From an uncultured Clostridia bacterium (GTDB taxonomy: Bacteria; Bacillota; Clostridia; Christensenellales; Aristaeellaceae): a stretch of 5,635 nt of DNA. Positions 1 through 4,745 of this stretch are shown here, piece after piece. The notes below the pieces were generated by a model. It saw only the letters and a list, made by a program, of their open reading frames with translations. It did no database searches and was not told the DNA's origin. The DNA lies in contig CAKTXH010000127.1 in assembly GCA_934630975.1 (NCBI GenBank), positions 1 to 5,635 on the forward strand, in the 5' to 3' direction. Position numbers and translations under genes: made by a program. Each line of letters opens with the position of its first letter. Position 1 is the first letter of the stretch.

Positions 1-326
1 TTGCGCAGGCTGGCCAGCGAGAACACCTGGAATCCGCCGGAATCGGTGAGGATCGGCTTATTCCAGCTCATGAACTTATGCAGCCCGCCCGCCTCTTTGA
101 TCAGGTCTTCGCCGGGGCGGATGTGCAGGTGATAGGTATTAGAGAGGATGATCTGCGAGCCGACCTCGTTCAATTCGCGCGGGGTCATGCCCTTGACGGT
201 CGCCTGCGTGCCCACGGGCATGAAAATCGGGGTCTGGATGTCGCCGTGCGGGGTATGCACAACGCCGCGGCGGGCATGGGTTTTCGCGTCCTTCTTCACA
301 AGGTCAAACGTTACGGGTGATGCCAT
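1..326 (-). CDS. tgt: tRNA-guanine transglycosylase (queuine/preQ1 tRNA-ribosyltransferase), N-terminal part
   Basis: Tgt swaps guanine 34 of GUN-anticodon tRNAs (Asp, Asn, His, Tyr) for the queuosine precursor preQ1, in the cytoplasm. The 108 visible residues match the family's N-terminus: THARRGVVHTPHGDIQTPIFMPVGTQ at about 16-41 (key residues T32-P-I-F-M-P-V-G), the NTYHLHIRPGEDLI segment at 63-76, and TDSGGFQVFSL at 94-104, whose Asp95 corresponds to the base-recognising active-site Asp. The catalytic nucleophile Asp and the zinc site lie in the missing C-terminal two-thirds, beyond position 1. The start is the ATG at 326-324, with an AAAGGA ribosome binding site (334-339) 7 nt upstream. 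It lies 76 bp downstream of the 273-aa membrane protein gene on the same strand and may share its transcript. Identification is secure; only the truncation by the window edge limits it. Confidence 0.96.
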   Translation of the reverse strand, partial: MASPVTFDLVKKDAKTHARRGVVHTPHGDIQTPIFMPVGTQATVKGMTPRELNEVGSQIILSNTYHLHIRPGEDLIKEAGGLHKFMSWNKPILTDSGGFQVFSLASLR

Positions 327-333
327 TCTTTTT

Positions 334-339
334 TCCTTT
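334..339 (-). promoter_or_regulatory. Ribosome binding site of tgt
   Basis: On the minus strand AAAGGA is followed by 7 nt and then the ATG of tgt. It supports the chosen start, which also gives the usual Tgt N-terminus. Confidence 0.7.
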
Positions 340-382
340 CTGCGCCAAGCGCTGTACACGCGCACGCGCGGGAGACGGGGTG

Positions 383-406
383 GGGGACGTTGGGGCGCTG
401 CCTCAA
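383..406 (+). repeat. Short hairpin repeat, copy 1, containing the stop codon of the upstream gene
   Basis: Arms 390-396 and 400-406 (TTGGGGC / GCCTCAA) form a 7-bp stem with one G-U pair and a 3-nt loop, preceded by GGGGACG. The 24-nt unit matches the reverse complement of 2121-2144 at 19 of 24 positions, including 12 identical bases at one end. It occupies the 327-402 gap between the 273-aa gene and tgt, and the right arm contains that gene's TGA (403-405). There is no T-tract on either strand, so it is not a typical intrinsic terminator. The rest of the gap (340-382) is GC-rich with short CG alternations; I see no promoter in it. Confidence 0.55.
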
Positions 407-1224
407 TCGTCGCTTTTTAATAAATCCTTCAGTGGCTTCTTTTCGCCGTCCGCGGCGACGACCTCGTAAACGCCCGCGCCGATCATCAGGAACATCGCGC
501 CGACGCCAAGAATCGCAAACGGGGTGCTGCTGTACAAGCGCCATACGCTGTCCAGCGCCGCGCCGATAAAAATCGGGATGCAGCACGTCGCCAGCAGCGC
601 AATGCCGATTCCCTTTTTGCGGCGGGATTTTTCATCCGTCAGCTCCTTGAGCTTCATCAGCTTTTTGCGCAGCGCCGCGCTCAGGGAGAACCGGCCGCTT
701 CGAACCTGTTCGCGGTTCTTCGGCTTCTTCGCCGTCACCAGACAATAAACGCCCATGCCGATCATCACAAACATGTTCACGCAGCCGAGCATGCCGCCCA
801 CGTCCTGCATGTTGTATATGGACATCAGCGCGACCATCAGCATTATCGGCGCGACGCATGCGCTGCAAAGCGCCGAGCCCATCGCGATTTTGTGCGCGTA
901 GGCGTTGCTCTGCTTCACATAGTCGGCGGCTTCGTCCTCGGTCATCTGCGGCCAGCGCGCCGCCGCCCGGTGCGCGCCCGCCTCTTCAAAGCCCTCGCGG
1001 CGCATCTGCGCGGGGATATCGGCGTAATCCGCTAGCGTCCGCTGCAAAGCCGCGTCCGCGCTCAAACCCTTTTTCTGCAATTCGTCGTATCGGTCAAGCA
1101 TCTGCCCGAGCAGATTGACGCGGTACAGATCCTCCATCGGCTCGTGGGCAAACGCCTCCGTCTTTTCGAGGATGAAGCGCTTAAACGAAAGCTCGACCTC
1201 CTCGCGCGCAACCGCTCCCTGCAT
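403..1224 (-). CDS. Four-TM membrane protein with HAAS-like N-terminal helical domain, function unknown
   Basis: This 273-aa protein of unknown function has two parts. Residues 1-110 are soluble and charged; around 30-75 they resemble the short helical hairpin (HAAS / permease-prefix type) that precedes membrane segments in many Firmicutes proteins, with the pattern LSADAALQRTLADYADIPAQM. Four likely membrane segments follow at about 113-136, 143-164, 205-225 and 235-257. The membrane part is an internal duplication: MFVMIGMGVYCLVTA (151-165) matches MFLMIGAGVYEVVAA (244-258), and SACVAPIML (121-129) matches ATCCIPIFI (212-220). The linker at 166-204 is strongly basic and so probably cytoplasmic. 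The ATG (1224-1222) overlaps the TGA of tcdA by one base, with a GGGAGGG ribosome binding site 7 nt upstream, which indicates translational coupling. No catalytic motif is visible. The family assignment is from memory of similar sequences and is tentative; the reading frame itself is well supported. Confidence 0.85.
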   Translation of the reverse strand: MQGAVAREEVELSFKRFILEKTEAFAHEPMEDLYRVNLLGQMLDRYDELQKKGLSADAALQRTLADYADIPAQMRREGFEEAGAHRAAARWPQMTEDEAADYVKQSNAYAHKIAMGSALCSACVAPIMLMVALMSIYNMQDVGGMLGCVNMFVMIGMGVYCLVTAKKPKNREQVRSGRFSLSAALRKKLMKLKELTDEKSRRKKGIGIALLATCCIPIFIGAALDSVWRLYSSTPFAILGVGAMFLMIGAGVYEVVAADGEKKPLKDLLKSDD

Positions 1225-1934
1225 CAGCTTTCCCTCCCTGCAATGGTTTTGATGATTTCGCCCGCCATAATCAGCCCGACGACCGGCGGCACAAAGCTGA
1301 CGCTGCCGGGCGCATGGCGGCCATTGCTTTCGTCGGCGACGACCTTCAGCGGCTCTTCGGTCGAGTAAACGACCGTGTGGTGCGCCACGCCGCGCTTTTT
1401 GAGCTGAAGGCGCATCACGCGGCAGAGCGGGCAGACGCTGGTTTTGGCGATATCTGCTACCTGGAATCGCGTCGGGTCGAGCTTGTTGCCCGCGCCCATC
1501 GCGCTGACGGCGTATACGCCCGCTTCCTTCGCGCGGCAGACCAGCGTTACCTTCGCTTTCACCGTGTCGATGCAGTCCGCAATCGCGTCAAACCGCGCCA
1601 GATCGAGCGTTTCGGCGCTCTCCGGCGTGTAAAACATGCGCAGCGGCACGACCTCGCAGGCCGGGTTGATATCCCTCACCTGCTCGGCGATGACCTCGAC
1701 CTTCGGCCTGCCGACGGTGGAATCCATCGCGACGGCCTGACGGTTGATGTTGGAAACGCTCACCACGTCGTCGTCGATCACCGTGATATGCCCCACGCCC
1801 GCGCGCGCCAGCGCCTGCACCAAATGCCCGCCGACGCCGCCTACGCCGAAGACCGCCACGCGCGCTTTTTGCAGGCGCTCCATACCGGCTTCGCCGAAGA
1901 TTAGCTCTGTTCTTATAAATCTCTCATCTATCAT
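1224..1934 (-). CDS. tcdA: tRNA threonylcarbamoyladenosine dehydratase (ThiF/E1-like)
   Basis: TcdA (CsdL/YgdL family) uses ATP to dehydrate t6A at position 37 of ANN-decoding tRNAs to the cyclic form ct6A. The 236-aa length fits the family. Visible landmarks are RTELIFGEAGMERL (8-21), the nucleotide-binding GVGGVGG (30-36), the acidic VIDDDVV (52-58), the E1-type SNINRQ (61-66, Arg65), ADCIDTVKAK (119-128) with the conserved Asp123, SAMGAGNKLDP (144-154), KTSVCPLCRVMR (164-175), VVYSTEEP (188-195) and SVSFVPPVVGLIMAGEIIK (211-229). The first Met is kept because the RTEL segment belongs to the family N-terminus, although only a weak GTGGGA-like site stands some 10 nt upstream. It is coupled to the next gene by a TGATG overlap. 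A ThiF/MoeB/HesA paralogue is the alternative, but the C-terminal motifs favour TcdA. Confidence 0.94.
   Translation of the reverse strand: MIDERFIRTELIFGEAGMERLQKARVAVFGVGGVGGHLVQALARAGVGHITVIDDDVVSVSNINRQAVAMDSTVGRPKVEVIAEQVRDINPACEVVPLRMFYTPESAETLDLARFDAIADCIDTVKAKVTLVCRAKEAGVYAVSAMGAGNKLDPTRFQVADIAKTSVCPLCRVMRLQLKKRGVAHHTVVYSTEEPLKVVADESNGRHAPGSVSFVPPVVGLIMAGEIIKTIAGRES
1232..1239 (-). promoter_or_regulatory. Strong ribosome binding site inside the end of tcdA
   Basis: The minus strand reads AGGGAGGG, 7 nt before the ATG at 1224. It lies within the last codons of tcdA and fixes the start of the 273-aa membrane protein at the TGATG overlap. Confidence 0.75.
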
Positions 1935-2144
1935 GAAACAGTCTTTCCCACTTCAAAGGATTTCGTGCCTGCTGGCACGACCAAAGGGCTTTCCGATCGC
2001 CCTTTGGAAACCTTCGGGCGAAAATAAAGTTTTTGATATATGAATTTCTCGTTTTTCTCCATTGGCCGCGAAGCGGACAATGAAACGGGAAGTCCAGAAA
2101 CCTCAGGTTTCTGGCAGGGTTTGGGACGGAGTCCCAACGTCCCC
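1935..2144. repeat. Intergenic hairpin array between asnS and tcdA
   Basis: This 210-bp gap has no credible gene. It holds five consecutive hairpins: 1963-1969/1974-1980 (7 bp, loop TGCT); 1981-1989/1999-2007 (9 bp, perfect, 9-nt loop); 2060-2069/2073-2082 (10 bp with one mismatch, loop GAA); 2094-2102/2106-2114 (9 bp, perfect, loop TCA); and 2121-2127/2131-2137 (7 bp, perfect, loop GGA). Together they cover about half of the gap. An AT-rich spacer (2021-2056) separates the two on the tcdA side from the three on the asnS side. None carries a T-tract, so they look like repeats or a structured RNA rather than simple terminators. I found no convincing -35/-10 pair for tcdA here. Confidence 0.7.
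2121..2144 (-). repeat. Short hairpin repeat, copy 2, directly after the asnS stop codon
   Basis: Read on the minus strand, GGGGACG is followed by a perfect 7-bp hairpin (TTGGGAC / GTCCCAA, arms 2131-2137 and 2121-2127). It abuts the asnS TAA with no gap. It is the counterpart, in opposite orientation, of the unit at 383-406 (19 of 24 identical). Confidence 0.55.
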
Positions 2145-3518
2145 TTAGAACTCGCAGTTGCCCGGCGTGCGGGGATACGGAATCACGTCGCGGATGTTCT
2201 CGATATCCGTCAAATACATGATCAGGCGCTCGAAGCCCATGCCGAAGCCGGAATGGGTGCAGCCGCCGAAGCGGCGCAGATTCACATACCAGTCCATCTG
2301 CTCCTTGGAGATGTGCAGCTCGTCCATGCGCCCGGTCAGCAGATCGAGGCGCGTCTCACGCTCGCTGCCGCCCATCAGCTCGCCGGAACCCGGCACCAGC
2401 AGGTCAACGCCGCGCACGGTCTTGCCGTCGTCGTTCTGATACATGTAGAACGCCTTGATCTCCTTCGGCCAGTCGTAAACGAACACCGGGGACTTGAAGT
2501 GCTCCTCGGTCAGATACTTCTCGTGCTCCTTGAACAGATCCTCGCCCTGCACCGCCGGATGCTCGAACGGATGCGTCGCATGCTGCAAAATGTCGATGGC
2601 CTCGGCATGCGTCACGCGCGCGACATGCGACTTCGTGAGCGTTTGCAGCTTCTCAATCAGGTTGCTCTTGGCGTAGCCCTGAAGGAACTCCAGCTCCGGC
2701 ATCGCCTTATCCAGCACTTCCTGCACGACGGACTTGAGGAAGTCCTCCTCGATATCCATCAGCCCGTTCAGGTCGCAGAAGCAGATTTCCGGCTCGATCA
2801 TCCAGAATTCCGCCGCATGGGTCTTCGTGTTGGAGTTCTCCGCGCGGAAGGTCGGGCCGAAGGTGTACACGCGCTTGTAGGCCAGCGCGTAGGTTTCCGC
2901 CTCCAGCTGACCCGTCACGGCCAGCGCCGTCGCCTTGCCGAAGAAATCATTCTCCGCCTTATACGGCTTGCCCATCTCCTGATTGGTCACGGTGAAGGTA
3001 TTGCCCGCGCCCTCCGCGTCGTTGGCGGTGATCAGCGGGGTATGCACGTACACATAGCCGCGGCTCTGGAAGTAGTTGTGCACCGCCTGCGCCGCAATGG
3101 AGCGGACGCGGAACACCGCCTGGAACAGACGCGTGCGCGGGCGCAGATACGCGATATCGCGCAGGAACTCGAGCGTGTGGCGCTTCGGCTGAAGCGGGTA
3201 ATCCTCCGTGCAGTCGCCCTCGAGGATGATCTCTTCCGCCTGCATTTCCAGCGCGCCGTTGCGACCCGGAACAAGCTTGCCCGTCGCGCGCACAGCCGCG
3301 CCGTTGCGGATGGTCTGCACTGCGGCGAAATCCTTCACCTTGTCGTCGTAAACGATCTGCATCGGCGCGAGCACGGTTCCGTCATAGAACTCGATAAAGC
3401 CGATGCTCTTTTGCTTGCGGTGGTTGCGCACCCAGCCTTCCACCGTCACAACCTGACCTTCCAGCGCATGGCCCTTGGCGGCCACGTCGCGCAGGTCGAG
3501 CACATTCTGATTCGCCAT
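2145..3518 (-). CDS. asnS: Asparaginyl-tRNA synthetase
   Basis: This class IIb synthetase charges tRNA-Asn with asparagine in the cytoplasm. At 457 aa it is close to the usual 460-466. An OB-fold anticodon-binding domain spans about 21-100 (VTVEGWVRNHRKQKSIGFIE). The catalytic domain follows, with motif 1 near 135-162, the ATP/asparagine segment GAGNTFTVT (170-178), motif 2 FRAENSNT...AEFWMIEPE (224-244; Arg225, Glu227), LTEEHFKSPVFVYDWPKEIK (336-355), GSGELMGGSERE (377-388) and motif 3 SGFGMGFERLIMYL (423-436, Arg431) ending in DVIPYPRTPGNCEF. The HSGFGMGFERL and IPYPRTP ending separates it from AspRS. The frame is open for 27 more codons upstream, but the ATG at 3518 begins the family N-terminus and has AGAGGA 7 nt ahead. 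A promoter is proposed at 3578-3606; the hairpin array follows the stop. Confidence 0.97.
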   Translation of the reverse strand: MANQNVLDLRDVAAKGHALEGQVVTVEGWVRNHRKQKSIGFIEFYDGTVLAPMQIVYDDKVKDFAAVQTIRNGAAVRATGKLVPGRNGALEMQAEEIILEGDCTEDYPLQPKRHTLEFLRDIAYLRPRTRLFQAVFRVRSIAAQAVHNYFQSRGYVYVHTPLITANDAEGAGNTFTVTNQEMGKPYKAENDFFGKATALAVTGQLEAETYALAYKRVYTFGPTFRAENSNTKTHAAEFWMIEPEICFCDLNGLMDIEEDFLKSVVQEVLDKAMPELEFLQGYAKSNLIEKLQTLTKSHVARVTHAEAIDILQHATHPFEHPAVQGEDLFKEHEKYLTEEHFKSPVFVYDWPKEIKAFYMYQNDDGKTVRGVDLLVPGSGELMGGSERETRLDLLTGRMDELHISKEQMDWYVNLRRFGGCTHSGFGMGFERLIMYLTDIENIRDVIPYPRTPGNCEF

Positions 3519-3525
3519 AGCTATT

Positions 3526-3531
3526 TCCTCT
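3526..3531 (-). promoter_or_regulatory. Ribosome binding site deciding the asnS start
   Basis: AGAGGA on the minus strand lies 7 nt before the ATG at 3518. The farther upstream ATG at 3599 has no such site and would add residues unlike AsnRS, so the shorter form is preferred. Confidence 0.75.
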
Positions 3532-3535
3532 TTTC

Positions 3536-3554
3536 CGCAGACCATTTGTCCGCG
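3536..3554 (-). other. Leader hairpin of asnS
   Basis: In the predicted asnS 5' leader, arms 3548-3554 and 3536-3542 form a 7-bp stem (CGCGGAC / GTCTGCG, one G-U pair) with a 5-nt loop, ending 4 nt before the purine-rich ribosome binding site. A role in mRNA stability or initiation is possible but is inference. The leader is too short (about 50 nt) to hold a T-box. Confidence 0.35.
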
Positions 3555-3577
3555 TTTCTTTCTGTCTACACCGCTAT

Positions 3578-3606
3578 ATGATAGCAAAAATGCCTGCAAA
3601 AGGCAA
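3578..3606 (-). promoter_or_regulatory. Likely sigma-A promoter of asnS
   Basis: On the minus strand TTGCCT (3606-3601) and TATCAT (3583-3578) are separated by exactly 17 bp. The -10 matches consensus at 5 of 6 positions and the -35 at 4 of 6. This predicts a start near 3571 and a leader of about 50 nt. The -35 overlaps the putative terminator of the upstream transporter gene. Confidence 0.5.
3586..3605 (-). terminator. Weak intrinsic terminator after the EamA gene
   Basis: The minus strand reads TGCCT, a 5-nt loop TTTGC, AGGCA and then TTTTT, starting 6 nt after the transporter stop codon. The 5-bp stem is short, so termination is probably partial, and the same bases form part of the asnS promoter. 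Confidence 0.4.
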
Positions 3607-3611
3607 GGAGT

Positions 3612-4496
3612 TTATCGCCTGCCCGCCTTCATTTCGCCGTAGGTATACAGCATCAGCCCGGCGATCACCGTCAGGCCGCCGACGAGCAGCGGCAGCGTCA
3701 CCTGCTCGTGGAACAGCACCAGCGCCCAGACCGCCGCGCCGATGGGTTCGGCCAGCAGCGCGAAGGAAACCACGTCCGCGCTGACAAAGCCGAGCAGATA
3801 GGTCATCAGCGCGTGGCCGCCAAGCGTGCAGGCAACCGCCAGCACGATAATGCCATAGAGCGATTCCCCCGTCACCCGCAGCCCGCCCGCAAACGGCGAA
3901 ATCAGCAGCAGGAACACCGCCGTCACGCCGTAAACGAACGTCATGAAGCCCAGCGCGGGCAAATCGCGCCGCGCCGCGCGGCTGGTCAACCAGTGCCCCG
4001 CGATAAACGCCGCGCCAATCAGCGCCAGCGCGTCGCCCAGCAGGCTGCCGTGTTCGCTGCCCATCGACAGCAGGCCGATGGCCGCCGCGCCGATGACCGC
4101 GACCACCGCGCCCGGCACGGCTTCGCGCTTGATCGGCTCGTGCAGCAGCACGCCGGAGAGCGCCGCGACAAAGAGCGGCTGGGTGCAGACCAGCGCCGTG
4201 GAAACAAACGTCGAGGCGAAGCTGAGCGAGGTCATCCAGCAGGTATAATGCAGCGCGAGCAGCAGCCCCGCCGCGCAGGCCAGCGCGACCTGCTTTTTCG
4301 GCGCGCGGCAGACGGCCTGCAATTCGCCGCTCCTGAGCGCGGGAATCAGCAGCAGCAGGAAACTGAGCGCCATGCGGCCAAAGGCGACCATCACCGGCGA
4401 CGCGCCGCAGGACAGCGACCATTTGACCATCGGCCCGGAGACGCTTACGCCCGCCACGGCGAGCACAACAAGGAGCGCTTTCTTTTGATTGTTCAT
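3612..4496 (-). CDS. EamA-family (DMT superfamily) transporter
   Basis: This 294-aa integral membrane protein is of the drug/metabolite transporter superfamily; family members move amino acids, metabolites or drugs across the cytoplasmic membrane, and the substrate cannot be read here. About ten hydrophobic segments are visible (approximately 7-25, 33-52, 68-88, 95-113, 124-143, 151-170, 182-202, 212-232, 242-262, 268-287), arranged as two EamA repeats. The first repeat ends with FVSTALVCTQPLFVAALSG and LLHEPIKRE (97-125); the second has the equivalent DVVSFALLAEPIGAAVWALV and LFHEQVT (241-267). A GTG at 4511 in the same frame would add five residues, but GGAAGG would then touch the start codon. 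The ATG at 4496 has AAGGGTG about 12 nt upstream, a long spacing. Both candidate ribosome binding sites fall inside the end of the palindromic repeat at 4507-4676. No promoter was recognised upstream. Confidence 0.92.
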   Translation of the reverse strand: MNNQKKALLVVLAVAGVSVSGPMVKWSLSCGASPVMVAFGRMALSFLLLLIPALRSGELQAVCRAPKKQVALACAAGLLLALHYTCWMTSLSFASTFVSTALVCTQPLFVAALSGVLLHEPIKREAVPGAVVAVIGAAAIGLLSMGSEHGSLLGDALALIGAAFIAGHWLTSRAARRDLPALGFMTFVYGVTAVFLLLISPFAGGLRVTGESLYGIIVLAVACTLGGHALMTYLLGFVSADVVSFALLAEPIGAAVWALVLFHEQVTLPLLVGGLTVIAGLMLYTYGEMKAGRR

Positions 4497-4506
4497 GGCT
4501 GTAACA

Positions 4507-4676
4507 TTCACCCTTCCACCGCCTGCGGGCGGTCCCCCTCCCCTTAAAAGGGGAGGTTTTCGCGTTCTTTTGTTCCGATCAAGTCGAATCGGCTTTCCCT
4601 TATCTGCCTTTCTTTAAGCAGCCCCTGACCTTCCCTTGCAAGGGAAGGGGGACCGCGTGAGCGGTGGAAGGGTGAA
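4507..4676. repeat. MITE-like 170-bp palindromic element
   Basis: Perfect 16-bp terminal inverted repeats (TTCACCCTTCCACCGC at 4507-4522, its complement at 4661-4676) continue inward as GCGGTCCCCC (4529-4538) paired with GGGGGACCGC (4647-4656), then with few mismatches to about 4556 and 4629. Each arm also folds alone: 4518-4523/4528-4533 and 4537-4545/4548-4556 on the left; 4652-4656/4661-4665 and 4629-4637/4640-4648 on the right, the last being a perfect 20-bp palindrome. A small hairpin (4575-4579/4588-4592) sits in the unique centre. There is no coding capacity and no clear target-site duplication. It lies between the gyrA terminator and the EamA start and explains nearly all of that gap. 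Similar CCACCGC/GCGGTCCCCC repeats are familiar to me from gut Clostridia, from memory only. Confidence 0.75.
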
Positions 4677-4683
4677 ACCTCTA

Positions 4684-4724
4684 CGAAAAAGAAGGCTGCC
4701 CTGCTTCCCGCGTGACAGCCTCCT
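4684..4724 (-). terminator. gyrA: Intrinsic terminator of gyrA
   Basis: The minus strand has arms 4724-4714 and 4700-4690 (AGGAGGCTGTC / GGCAGCCTTCT, 11 bp including G-U pairs, core AGGCTG / CAGCCT) around a 13-nt loop, and the T-rich TCTTTTT overlaps the descending arm. It begins about 20 nt after the gyrA stop codon and should separate gyrA from the transporter gene. Confidence 0.82.
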
Positions 4725-4745
4725 CTTGATCTTCATTTCGTCTTC

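Noticed and set aside
1314..1904. A 196-codon open frame on the plus strand opposite tcdA
   Set aside because: It is antisense to well-conserved TcdA motifs, has no ribosome binding site and gives a low-complexity Arg/His/Ala-rich translation.
1931..2137. A 68-codon minus-strand frame in the asnS-tcdA gap
   Set aside because: It is made almost entirely of the palindromic repeats, lacks a ribosome binding site and shows no protein-like pattern.
1935..2144. T-box or other known riboswitch ahead of tcdA
   Set aside because: No T-box core (AGGGTGGNACCGCG-like) and no recognisable motif of another riboswitch is present; the stems are simple separate hairpins.
2040..3581. A 513-codon open frame on the plus strand opposite asnS
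   Set aside because: It is the antisense shadow of a clear AsnRS gene; its Leu/His/Arg-rich translation resembles no family and arises from GC-rich codon use on the other strand.
3519..3599. N-terminal extension of AsnRS starting at the upstream ATG (3599)
   Set aside because: The extra 27 residues do not resemble AsnRS, would begin upstream of the predicted transcription start, and the ATG at 3518 has a good ribosome binding site.
3574..4547. Long alternative frames (282 aa minus, 279 aa plus) over the transporter gene
   Set aside because: Both are Arg/Ala/Gln-rich shadows without membrane segments or motifs, whereas the chosen frame gives a regular ten-TM EamA protein.
4537..4560. Plus-strand intrinsic terminator (GC-rich stem followed by TTTT)
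   Set aside because: No plus-strand gene leads into it, and the stem is part of the palindromic repeat; the short T run is not enough to call it.
4561..4680. Promoter for the EamA gene within the repeat
   Set aside because: Candidates such as TTGATC on the minus strand have no acceptable -10 at 16-18 bp, so no promoter is called.
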